Source: Variovorax sp. Root318D1 (GTDB lineage: Bacteria; Pseudomonadota; Gammaproteobacteria; Burkholderiales; Burkholderiaceae_C). Taken from it: DNA of 64,000 nt. Under the pieces are notes generated by a model, which saw only the letters and a program-made list of their open reading frames with translations, was not told the origin of the DNA and did no database searches. Positions 57,774 through 64,000 of this stretch are shown one piece after another; position 1 is the stretch's first letter, and each line of letters starts with the position of its first letter. The stretch is taken from positions 83,646 to 147,645 of the forward strand of contig NZ_LMCQ01000024.1 of the NCBI RefSeq assembly GCF_001424835.1, written 5' to 3'. The position numbers and the translations under genes are program-made.

Positions 57774-57789
57774 TAGCACAGTCGTGCGA
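57774..57789. promoter_or_regulatory. TetR operator upstream of its own gene
   Basis: TAGCACAGTCGTGCGA, the inverse of the site at 57101 except for one outer arm pair. The shared core GCAC-N4-GTGC and identical centre make common recognition by the adjacent TetR very likely. Confidence 0.85.
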
Positions 57790-57945
57790 AATTGCAAATG
57801 CACCTTGCAGAGACGCTCCAATCGATGCGGCACAGATGATTTGCTCATGTGAAACCAACAAACGCATCGTTCCCCGCATAAGCACTTGTGCCGAGAATCG
57901 CCGCTCGGCCCGTCCGGGCCTTCTCCTTCCGATCCTTCGCACCAG

Positions 57946-58890
57946 ATGAACTTCCAACAACTGCGCTCGGTACGCGAGGCCGTTCGTTGCGGCTTCAACC
58001 TGACCGAGGTCGCCCACACCCTGCACACCTCCCAACCGGGGGTGAGCCGGCAGATCCGCGAGCTGGAGGAGGAACTGGGCATCGAGCTTTTCGTGCGCGC
58101 CGGCAAGCGGCTCACCGGGCTCACCGAGCCAGGCGGCCACGTGCTGCCGATCATCGAACGCATGCTGATGGAAAGCAGCAACCTGCGGCAGGCGGGGCAG
58201 GAGTTCGTGGCGCAGCAGAGCGGGCTGCTCTCGGTGGCAGCCACGCATTCGCAGGCGCGCTACGCCATGCCGGTGGCGGTGCAGGAATTTCGCGCGCAGT
58301 TTCCCAACGTGAAGCTGCACCTGCACCAGGGCTCGCCCAAGCAAATTGCGCAGATGCTGATCGACGGCGAGGCCGACGTGGGCATTGCGACCGAGGCGCT
58401 GGGCGACTACCCCCAGCTGGTGGCCCTGCCCTGCTACCGCTGGACGCACTCGGTAGTGGTGCCGCCGGGCCATGCGCTGCTCGATGCGCCGCTGACGCTC
58501 GAGGCGCTCACGCGCCATCCGCTCATCACCTACGACACCGGCTTTACCGGCCGCTCGCGCATCGACGAGGCCTTTGCGCAGCGCGGGCTCACACCGCACA
58601 TCGTGCTCGCGGCCATGGACGCCGACGTGATCAAGACCTACGTGCAGCTAGGCATGGGCGTGGGCATCGTCGCCGGCGTGGCCTACGAGGCCGAGCGCGA
58701 CACGCAATTGCGCGCGCTCGATGCGGGCCGGCTGTTCGGCATCAACCTGACCAAGCTGGCGGTGCGGCGCGGCAACTACCTGCGCAGGTACGTCTACTCG
58801 TTCATCGAGTCGTTTGCACCGACCTTGACGCGCAGCGTGGTCGAAAAGGCTCTGGGCGATGAAGCGAAGGGCTCGCACTACGAAATCTAG
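57946..58890 (+). CDS. cysB: CysB-like LysR regulator of sulfur metabolism
   Basis: A 314-residue LysR regulator. The N-terminus MNFQQLRSVREAVRCGFNLT, followed by EVAHTLHTSQPGVSRQIREL, closely resembles CysB/Cbl proteins. The effector domain has CysB-like THSQARYAMPVAVQEFRAQF and VDADVIKTYV-type segments. CysB activates cysteine biosynthesis and sulfonate use in response to N-acetylserine. The ATG at 57946 is chosen over the frame to 57886. No cys genes are adjacent. Confidence 0.88.
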   Translation: MNFQQLRSVREAVRCGFNLTEVAHTLHTSQPGVSRQIRELEEELGIELFVRAGKRLTGLTEPGGHVLPIIERMLMESSNLRQAGQEFVAQQSGLLSVAATHSQARYAMPVAVQEFRAQFPNVKLHLHQGSPKQIAQMLIDGEADVGIATEALGDYPQLVALPCYRWTHSVVVPPGHALLDAPLTLEALTRHPLITYDTGFTGRSRIDEAFAQRGLTPHIVLAAMDADVIKTYVQLGMGVGIVAGVAYEAERDTQLRALDAGRLFGINLTKLAVRRGNYLRRYVYSFIESFAPTLTRSVVEKALGDEAKGSHYEI

Positions 58891-59004
58891 CGCTGGCGCA
58901 ACGGATTCAACGCTTGCCGACACAGGATTAAAAAAGAAGCTGGCTGCTTCACACAGGCAGCGTACATTCGGGTTAATTCCTTGGCTTCCCGGAACGGATC
59001 AGCA

Positions 59005-59268
59005 ATGGCATCGACCCCGCAGCAGCAACAGCAGCAAACCAAGGCCGCCCAGAAGGCCGCCGACGCCGCCGAACGGCGTGAGCGGCTCAGACGGGCACTG
59101 CCTGCCACCGTCGAACTGCTGCAAAGCCGCCAGGCGGACCGCATCGACGACGCCGACATCGATGCGTATGTGAGCCTTAACTGGCTCGAGTGGCACGGCG
59201 GTGGTTTGCGGCTCACCATCACCGGGCGCAATGTCTGCGCCCAGTCGCTGCCCACCGTGGCAGCCTGA
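59005..59268 (+). CDS. Hypothetical small protein with poly-Gln N-terminus
   Basis: An 87-residue protein. It starts ASTPQQQQQQTKAAQKAADA, a Gln-run and charged helix, followed by a compact C-terminal part (DIDAYVSLNWLEWHGGGLRL, then TITGRNV). No signal or membrane segment is visible. I know no family name, although the C-terminal part looks like a defined small domain. It ends 27 bases before a strong hairpin. Confidence 0.65.
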   Translation: MASTPQQQQQQTKAAQKAADAAERRERLRRALPATVELLQSRQADRIDDADIDAYVSLNWLEWHGGGLRLTITGRNVCAQSLPTVAA

Positions 59269-59282
59269 GGGCTTTACCCCTC

Positions 59283-59326
59283 TCCAAAAAAACAAAGACC
59301 GCCGCAGGAAGCCCTGCGGCGGTCTT
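59283..59326 (-). terminator. Strong hairpin terminator for the RcnB-like gene
   Basis: A 14-base perfect stem AAGACCGCCGCAGG/CCTGCGGCGGTCTT with loop AAGC. On the minus strand it is followed by TGTTTTTTT, giving an intrinsic terminator for the gene at 59366. On the plus strand there is no T run, though the hairpin might also protect the mRNA end of 59005. Confidence 0.88.
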
Positions 59327-59365
59327 GAATGAAGCTTCGCGCGTGGCGCGCCGCGCTCCTTGTCT

Positions 59366-59827
59366 TTACTGGTTGCCCACGATGATCTGCGCGATCAGAC
59401 CGGTGGCAATGGCCGCGAGCACGTAGTCGCCGCCCACGCCCACCCACTGGTAACCGCGAGGGGGGGCCTGCAGCTGGTAGGCCCGGTAGTCGTTCACCAC
59501 GTAGTTGCGACCGCGGTACTCGTGAGGCACGCGTCCGCCGCGGCGCCACTCTGCGTGCGGCTGCGGGTAGCCGCGGCGATCGAACTGGCGGCCTGGACGG
59601 TAGTCCTCGCGGCCGTAGTGATTGCCACCGCGGTTGTCGTGCCGGTCGAATCGACGGTCCTGTTGTTCGTGGCGGCCGTTGCCCTGCTCGTAGCGGCCGT
59701 GACCTTGATCGTTGCCGCGGTCATGGCCGCGATCGTGGCCACGGTCCTGCGCGAAGGCACTTCCCGCCGCCATGCACATCGCGAGTGCCGCAGCAGCGAC
59801 GGCCATGCTCTTTGAATTGATGATCAT
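59366..59827 (-). CDS. RcnB-family exported protein
   Basis: A 153-residue periplasmic protein. A signal peptide (KSMAVAAAALAMCMAAGSAF, cleaved after AFA) precedes a His/Asp/Arg/Gly-rich region with repeated HDRGHDRGND-type units. The C-terminal RcnB domain (PRGYQWVGVGGDYVLAAIAT, then GLIAQIIVG) is well preserved. RcnB in enterics modulates nickel/cobalt export, and the His-rich region could bind metals. The ATG at 59827 has AAGGAG ahead. It is monocistronic. Confidence 0.85.
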   Translation of the reverse strand: MIINSKSMAVAAAALAMCMAAGSAFAQDRGHDRGHDRGNDQGHGRYEQGNGRHEQQDRRFDRHDNRGGNHYGREDYRPGRQFDRRGYPQPHAEWRRGGRVPHEYRGRNYVVNDYRAYQLQAPPRGYQWVGVGGDYVLAAIATGLIAQIIVGNQ

Positions 59828-59949
59828 CTGGAACTCCTTCGTGTTGATGACGAGTCCATTGTCAGTGGCGCTTGTGTCTGCCCGGAGCACATCAGGTCGC
59901 CGTCAGGTGAAATGAGGTAAGCGCTGGTATCGCGGCGGCGCGTTGTCCT

Positions 59950-60540
59950 TCAACAAGGGGCGTAGCGGTTGACCACGACGCCGCATTCGTAGGCATTGGC
60001 GCCGAGCAAGCGCAACTTGTGGCCGTTGCGCTGGTCGTGAAACACCGAGCGACCACCGCCCACGGCCGTCGGATTCACGAAGAACTGAAACTCGTCGACG
60101 AGCCCTTCGGCGACGAGCGACGATGCAAAGCCGGCGCCGCCGATGCAGAGGATGTTGGCGCCCGGCTGCCGCTTGAGCGCATTCACTTCGTCGGCCATGC
60201 TCCCTGCTGCAATTTTGGTGCGTGGCCACCGCGATGCCTTGAGCTTGTTCGTGAGCACGACCTTGCGCGCATCGATCACTTTTTGTGCGAAGGCATAGTG
60301 CGGATCAGCGGCGTGGCTTCTTGCGACTCGGCCCCAGTGGTCGAGATAGCCTTCCTCGATGATCTTGCGGCTCAGAAGAATGGTATCGACGGACTCGAAG
60401 ACTTCATTGAAGTACCGCCTGAGCGCGTCGTCCCAGTTCCAGCGATCGCCCCAACCCCACAGTTGCCAATCGAGGCCGGGGTTGGCAGCTGCGACGCAGC
60501 CATCGACCGACATCTGCATTTGCAGGACAAGCTTTCTCAC
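59950..60540 (-). CDS. RibD C-terminal/dihydrofolate reductase-like protein
   Basis: A 196-residue reductase of the RibD_C family (YyaP/YwjB-like). It starts with a GTG preceded by GAAGGAG. It has the conserved KLVLQMQMSVDGCVAA opening, NILCIGGAGFASSLVAEGLV and DEFQFFVNPTAVGGG. Such proteins resemble NADPH reductases of riboflavin synthesis but act on unknown substrates. It is divergent from the HxlR gene, with a palindrome between. Confidence 0.86.
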   Translation of the reverse strand: MRKLVLQMQMSVDGCVAAANPGLDWQLWGWGDRWNWDDALRRYFNEVFESVDTILLSRKIIEEGYLDHWGRVARSHAADPHYAFAQKVIDARKVVLTNKLKASRWPRTKIAAGSMADEVNALKRQPGANILCIGGAGFASSLVAEGLVDEFQFFVNPTAVGGGRSVFHDQRNGHKLRLLGANAYECGVVVNRYAPC

Positions 60541-60608
60541 GAGGTTTCTCCTTCGGGGACGCTTGCCAGGCAACTGCTCCTGATTTGCAACCAGTTGAAG
60601 TATTGAAG

Positions 60609-60633
60609 AACTGCTGCGAAAATGCAAGCAGTT
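60609..60633. promoter_or_regulatory. Candidate HxlR operator
   Basis: AACTGCT (60609-60615) and AGCAGTT (60627-60633) form a perfect 7-base inverted repeat spaced by 11 bases. It lies in the 115-base shared region between the RibD-like and HxlR genes. HxlR regulators bind such interrupted palindromes. Confidence 0.65.
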
Positions 60634-60655
60634 TCAAAACGAGAGCGATATTGCG

Positions 60656-61084
60656 ATGGCGAACCAGCAGAAATCCCAGTGCCCCATCAACCTGTCGCTC
60701 GAGGTCTTCGGCGACCGTTGGAGCCTGCTCATCGTTCGCGACATGATGTTTGCGGGCAAGCGGCACTTCAGGGAGTTCTTGCAGTCCGACGAAGGCATCT
60801 CCTCGAACATCCTCACCGAGCGCCTGGGCACGCTTGTGGAGCACGGCGTGCTCCACAAGGCTGACGACCCCACGCACAAGCAGAAGGCCATCTACAGCCT
60901 GACACCCATGGGCATCGACCTGCTGCCGGTGGTGGCGCAGATCGGCATCTGGGGGCGCAAGCACCAGCCCGTCACGCGCGAGAGCGCAACGGCCGCGGCC
61001 GCCATGGAAAAAGGTGGGCCGGTGCTCTGGAAGCAGATGCAGGCGGATCTGCGCAAGACGCACGCCGCCGCGCGCAAGGGCTGA
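60656..61084 (+). CDS. HxlR-family transcriptional regulator
   Basis: A 142-residue winged-helix regulator. CPINLSLEVFGDRWSLLIVR, with the N-terminal Cys, is the HxlR hallmark. It is followed by RHFREFLQSDEGISSNILTE and a wing ending AIYSLTPMG. HxlR proteins sense electrophiles through the Cys or bind small ligands, and they usually control the adjacent oxidoreductase. Here that would be the RibD-like gene. Confidence 0.9.
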   Translation: MANQQKSQCPINLSLEVFGDRWSLLIVRDMMFAGKRHFREFLQSDEGISSNILTERLGTLVEHGVLHKADDPTHKQKAIYSLTPMGIDLLPVVAQIGIWGRKHQPVTRESATAAAAMEKGGPVLWKQMQADLRKTHAAARKG

Positions 61085-61124
61085 GACCGGCGCTTCATTG
61101 AATGCGTTTAAGCTCGCGGCCAGC

Positions 61125-61763
61125 ATGAAGCGACGACACCTTTTCCACCTGCTGGCCGGCATGTCCGCAGCCGCCACGCTGGCCGCCTGCGGCAAGCGCA
61201 AGCCCTCCGCCGCCGCATTGAAATCCGACGCCCGCGTGCTCGCGCTGGGCGACAGCCTCACCTTCGGCTATGGCGCACCTCCCGAGGCGGCCTGGCCCGT
61301 GAAACTGGGCGAGCTCACCGGCTGGCAGATCGACAACGCGGGCATCAATGGCGACACCTCGGCCGGGGCGCTGGAGCGCCTGCCGTCGCTGCTGGCGGCG
61401 GGCAGCTACGACGCCATCCTCATCGGCATCGGCGGCAACGACATGCTGCGCGGCGTGTCGCCCTCTGCCACGCGCGACAACCTTGCGGCCCTCGTGAGCC
61501 AGGCGCGCGCGCACACACCCCATGTCGCGCTGCTGGCCACGCCCTCGCCCGATGCGATGCGCGCGGCTGTCGGATCGCTCAGCGACGCGCCGTTCTACGA
61601 CGAGGTCGCGAAGTCGGGGCAGGCGCTGCTCGTCGCCAATGTGTATTCGAGCGTGCTGTCGGACGCCTCGCTGCGCTCCGACCGCATCCATGCCAACGCC
61701 AAGGGCTATGCCAAGGTTGCGCAGCAGCTCGCGGACCAGCTCAAGGCCGCGGGCTGGCGCTGA
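61125..61763 (+). CDS. SGNH-family esterase lipoprotein (TesA/arylesterase-like)
   Basis: A 212-residue GDSL hydrolase. A lipoprotein signal ends at LAAC (Cys22), implying an acylated envelope protein. The catalytic Ser lies in block I GDSLTFGYG (Ser44), Asn in GGND, and Asp and His in DRIHANAKGY (about 186 and 189). TesA-like enzymes have esterase, lysophospholipase and thioesterase activity. The usual ABC partner of tesA is not here. Confidence 0.9.
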   Translation: MKRRHLFHLLAGMSAAATLAACGKRKPSAAALKSDARVLALGDSLTFGYGAPPEAAWPVKLGELTGWQIDNAGINGDTSAGALERLPSLLAAGSYDAILIGIGGNDMLRGVSPSATRDNLAALVSQARAHTPHVALLATPSPDAMRAAVGSLSDAPFYDEVAKSGQALLVANVYSSVLSDASLRSDRIHANAKGYAKVAQQLADQLKAAGWR

Positions 61764-61769
61764 CGAGAC

Positions 61770-62294
61770 TCAAGCAGCAGCGGCGCGCAGCAGGTCGACG
61801 TAGGCGCCCTGCACCAGGTGGCCGGGTGCAATGCCGAGTTGCGCCATGAGCGCATGCGCTTCGGCCACGCCGTCTTCAGCGGGCTCGCCCTCTTTCAGCA
61901 CCACCTCGAGTTCGAGGAATTCGCCCAGGCCCTCCACGCGGTCGAGGTGCAAGCGCGTGCGGCCCACGATGAAGAGCCGGCGCTGCTTGCGCACACGGCC
62001 GGCCTGGCCCCAGGCCAGCGTGAGCGACTCGCGCAGGGTGTCGGGCGTGGTGGTGGGCGAGATCAGATAGAACGACTCTTTCGGGCCGCTGCTGTTCGCG
62101 CGGCGGTAGAAGATCAGCTCCGCATGGTCGGGCGCGAAGGTGCGCAGCTTGAGGCGATCGGCGCTGTTCTCGCAGCGAAAGAACGTGTCGTCCTGCGCGA
62201 TTTCGATCGGGCCTGAATCAGCCAGCTTTGCGGCGATGAGCGCCACGCGTTCCACGCTGTCGATGCGGGCCTTGATCTCTATGTTTCGTGCCAT
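61770..62294 (-). CDS. CYTH-domain protein (class IV adenylate cyclase-like)
   Basis: A 174-residue CYTH (triphosphate tunnel) protein. The N-terminal NIEIKARI corresponds to the ExExK metal/phosphate motif with the first Glu as Asn, a common variant. It is followed by alternating charged strands (DRLKLRTF, ELIFYRRAN) lining the tunnel. It binds a triphosphate substrate; cyclase, thiamine-triphosphatase or other activity cannot be told. Structured repeat copy C begins about 30 bases upstream of its start and fills its leader. Confidence 0.83.
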   Translation of the reverse strand: MARNIEIKARIDSVERVALIAAKLADSGPIEIAQDDTFFRCENSADRLKLRTFAPDHAELIFYRRANSSGPKESFYLISPTTTPDTLRESLTLAWGQAGRVRKQRRLFIVGRTRLHLDRVEGLGEFLELEVVLKEGEPAEDGVAEAHALMAQLGIAPGHLVQGAYVDLLRAAAA

Positions 62295-62322
62295 CTCGGT
62301 CGTGCTGTTGAGGCTTGCTTGT

Positions 62323-62580
62323 GTTCGGGGTACGTGCACAGGACACCGGGTACTCCCCTCCGCGAATGTCCCCCGGCCTGCGGCCTCCTCCTTTATTTCG
62401 CTGCGCGGAGCACCCGATGCCCTGCGCACGAAAAGCACTGCTGGTGTGCGGCCGATCAACCACCGCTTTGAACAACGATCCCGTCGATGGGGTGCCTTGC
62501 GCAGCGAAATAAAGGAGGAGCCCGAAGGGCGGGGGACATTCGCGGAGCAAGGTACCCCGTCGGCGGGATCGCGCCCTGAT
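62323..62580. repeat. Two-armed structured repeat, copy C
   Basis: Same orientation as copy B. The left arm has GTGCACAG pairing with CTGCGCAC (one mismatch) and CGGGTACTCC with GGAGCACCCG, and tip stem GGCC-TGC-GGCC. The right arm is closed by GATCCCG/CGGGATC (62477-62483, 62564-62570) and GGGGTGCCTTGC/GCAAGGTACCCC, with tip GCCC-GAA-GGGC. It fills the gap between the CYTH and 62589 genes. Its right end runs into a hairpin over the next gene's stop. Confidence 0.9.
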
Positions 62581-62598
62581 GATGATGATCAGGGCGCG
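62570..62598 (-). terminator. Hairpin over the stop codon of the 62589 gene
   Basis: CGCGCCCTGAT (62570-62580) pairs perfectly with ATCAGGGCGCG (62588-62598) around GATGATG. One arm is the end of repeat copy C, the other contains the gene's stop codon. It has no T run, so termination is possible but not certain. The right arm repeats the terminal TCAGGGCGCG of copy A. Confidence 0.6.
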
Positions 62599-62954
62599 TT
62601 GCCTTGCGGCCCCACCGGCGGCGGCGCAGTGCGGCCGCTGGAGCCGGGCGCTAGCTTGCGGCCGAAGGACTCGCCCACCCTGCGCACCGGCCGGCTGGCT
62701 TTTTCCGAGACGTTGTTGACACCGCGCCGCGTGGCGTCTTCGGCGCGGTCGATGCCCCGGCCGGCGGCGTTGGTGCCGCGCTGCACGCTGTTCACGACCT
62801 TGCTGTCACGCGGCGGCGGCGGGAGGGTGTGCGCGGGCTGGACCTTGGGTGGGTTGTCGGCGCTCTGGGCGTGAACGGCAGTGGCGGACAGCAGCAGGAG
62901 CGCGGCGCTCGCAGCAGCCAGTGCGAATGAATGAGCAGGCATCTTCTTGGTCAT
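62589..62954 (-). CDS. Hypothetical exported protein
   Basis: A 121-residue protein with a signal peptide (ALAAASAALLLLSATAVHAQ). The mature part is Pro-rich then Arg/Gly-rich, with a possible amphipathic stretch NAAGRGIDRAEDATRRGVNN. It has no family I recognise and may be intrinsically disordered. Its start overlaps the end of the adenosyltransferase gene by four bases, so the two are co-transcribed. The stop lies in a hairpin shared with repeat copy C. Confidence 0.65.
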   Translation of the reverse strand: MTKKMPAHSFALAAASAALLLLSATAVHAQSADNPPKVQPAHTLPPPPRDSKVVNSVQRGTNAAGRGIDRAEDATRRGVNNVSEKASRPVRRVGESFGRKLAPGSSGRTAPPPVGPQGNAP

Positions 62955-63562
62955 GAGGGGCTTCCTTCCTTGTCGTCAGACTGGTCGGCATCCGATGCTT
63001 CTGCGGCAGCGCGCGCCATGCGCTCGCTCTTCCAGTACACGTCGTCGCCGCCGTCCATCCGGTTGAGCACGCGCGCAAGCACGAAGAGCAGGTCGCTGAG
63101 CCGGTTGAGATATTGACGCAAAGCATCGTTGAGTTCCGCCGTGGCGCCGAGAGCCACTACCGCGCGCTCGGCCCGCCGCGCCACCGTTCGGCACACGTGC
63201 GCGAGCGAGGCCGCGCGCGTGCCCGCGGGCAAGATGAATTCAGCCAGGCGCGGCAAGGCGGCGTTGTGCTCGGCCAGCGCGTTGTCGAGCTGCAGCAGCG
63301 CGTCGGCCTTCAGCAGCGTGTAGCCTGGCATCGAAAGCTCGCCGCCAAGGTTGAAGAGCTGGTGCTGCACGTCGACGAGCAGCTCGCGCACGGGCTCCGG
63401 CATGGGCTCGCAGAGCAGCACGCCGATTTGCGAGTTGAGCTCGTCTACGTCGCCCATGGCGTGCACGCGCAGGTGGTCCTTGGGCACGCGCGTGTTGTCG
63501 CCGAGGCCGGTGGTGCCGTCGTCGCCGGTGCGGGTGGCGATCTGGGAAAGTCGGTTGCCCAT
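62951..63562 (-). CDS. Cob(I)alamin adenosyltransferase, PduO type
   Basis: A 203-residue ATP:corrinoid adenosyltransferase that makes adenosylcobalamin from reduced cobalamin. It has the N-terminal nucleotide motif TRTGDDGTTGL, the helical bundle with HAMGDVDELNSQIG, and the conserved RRAERAVVAL and LNRLSDLLFVLAR, as expected for PduO/MMAB enzymes. The C-terminal tail is acidic. The start at 63562 fits the family; the longer frame is not supported. It overlaps the next small gene by four bases. Confidence 0.92.
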   Translation of the reverse strand: MGNRLSQIATRTGDDGTTGLGDNTRVPKDHLRVHAMGDVDELNSQIGVLLCEPMPEPVRELLVDVQHQLFNLGGELSMPGYTLLKADALLQLDNALAEHNAALPRLAEFILPAGTRAASLAHVCRTVARRAERAVVALGATAELNDALRQYLNRLSDLLFVLARVLNRMDGGDDVYWKSERMARAAAEASDADQSDDKEGSPS

Positions 63563-63584
63563 GGGCGCTCCTGTTGTGCCTGTT

Positions 63585-64000
63585 TTATCGCAGGATGGTC
63601 GCCGCGTCGATCTTGCCGGCCAGCCATTGCAGGCCCGCCAGATGCTGCTGGTCGTGGCTGCAGAGGTAGTGAATGAGGCTGCGCATCGTGAGCGGTCCGT
63701 AGCCCTCGAACACGGCGGTGCGCGCCAGTTGCGCATCGCTCAGGCTCGAGATGATTTCCATGGTTTGCGCACGCGCGGTCCTGAACTCGGCCAGCACCTT
63801 GGCCGCGTCGGCCATGCCATAGGCGCGTGCAATGGCAAGCGGCTCGCTGTCGATCGAAGCCAGCGTGGGATTGCGCTCTTCCAGCGTGCGGCGAAAGCGG
63901 ACGTGGTAGCCCTCGATCTCGATGTCGCGCACATGGCAGAGTTGTTCGATGGCGGTGAAGGCTTCGCTCGGAACGCCCTCCCACGAGGTCGGCGCCCAAT
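63585..64000 (-). CDS. DinB-superfamily protein (5' end outside the window)
   Basis: The C-terminal 138 residues of a four-helix DinB-like protein. The frame stays open to the window edge, so the true start lies beyond 64000; an internal GTG at 63932 is probably not the start. The motif CSHDQQHLAGLQWL supplies two His of the usual metal-binding triad. DinB-like proteins include thiol-dependent S-transferases and metal-dependent hydrolases of unknown role. It is separated by 22 bases from the adenosyltransferase gene on the same strand. Confidence 0.82.
   Translation of the reverse strand, partial: WAPTSWEGVPSEAFTAIEQLCHVRDIEIEGYHVRFRRTLEERNPTLASIDSEPLAIARAYGMADAAKVLAEFRTARAQTMEIISSLSDAQLARTAVFEGYGPLTMRSLIHYLCSHDQQHLAGLQWLAGKIDAATILR

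Noticed and set aside
62951..63562. Cobalamin riboswitch near the adenosyltransferase gene
   Set aside because: Only 22 bases separate it from the upstream gene, so there is no room for the riboswitch and no B12-box-like sequence was seen.

Overview
This 64-kb window looks like chromosomal DNA of a GC-rich betaproteobacterium of the order Burkholderiales. A Comamonadaceae member close to Variovorax is the best guess. The guess rests on the high GC content, the Bug-type (tripartite tricarboxylate) receptors, the aerobic box pathway for benzoyl-CoA, a gcdH plus CoA-transferase pair, MinCDE, and short palindromic repeats of a kind I associate with this family. There is no rRNA gene, so the assignment is inference. 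I see no phage, IS transposase, CRISPR array or plasmid gene. Most of the window is catabolic and transport operons, each with a linked regulator.

Layout. (1) 0-12 kb: a hypothetical protein, then a LacI regulator divergent from an unidentified catabolic set (intradiol dioxygenase, SDR, DUF849/BKACE cleavage enzyme, zinc-less MDR reductase, cupin, Bug receptor, exported amidohydrolase). This is followed by a UDG-family protein, a PEP-mutase-family lyase and a CopD-like membrane protein. (2) 12.6-17.9 kb: VOC protein, CoA-transferase and glutaryl-CoA dehydrogenase with a divergent LysR regulator, a small membrane protein and a 2OG-Fe(II) oxygenase. (3) 17.9-26.2 kb: acetoacetyl-CoA synthetase, divergent from a TetR gene that heads a translationally coupled ABC importer (substrate-binding protein, ATPase, two permeases), a cyclase-family hydrolase and fumarylacetoacetase. 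(4) 26.2-27.2 kb: tRNA-Gly(GCC) and a secreted Gly/Ala-rich protein. (5) 27.2-42.9 kb: the complete aerobic benzoate module. boxR-boxC-boxB-boxA-maoC lie on the minus strand. DUF4863, boxD, benzoate-CoA ligase, an alpha/beta hydrolase and a Liv-type ABC importer lie on the plus strand. Together they would import benzoate, activate it to the CoA thioester, epoxidise and hydrolyse the ring, and oxidise the semialdehyde product. (6) 42.9-50.7 kb: LysR/SDR/tautomerase, a Crp-family regulator, then BKACE, Bug receptor, carnitine-dehydrogenase-like enzyme and an acyl-CoA synthetase. (7) 50.7-64 kb: AsmA-like protein, thioesterase, uracil permease, minCDE, a TetR-controlled small-protein/hydrolase pair, a CysB-like regulator, RcnB-like protein, RibD-like/HxlR pair, SGNH lipoprotein esterase, CYTH protein, cobalamin adenosyltransferase and a truncated DinB-family gene at the right edge.

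The most interesting content is non-coding. Three copies of a ~210-265 bp element (5461-5674, 12380-12642, 62323-62580) each consist of two inverted hairpin arms. The tip stems of the arms differ in sequence but stay perfectly paired, always around a GNA triloop, which is evidence of selection for structure. The element looks like a BIME/REP-type or structured-RNA family that I cannot name. Two further palindromic families sit in operon junctions, where some copies carry the Shine-Dalgarno sequence of the next gene. A member of one of them is inserted in frame inside the acyl-CoA synthetase gene. Several operators can be read directly: LacI TGCAAACGATTGCA sites, a tandem TetR site, and a matched pair of TetR palindromes that reveals a 37-residue small gene.
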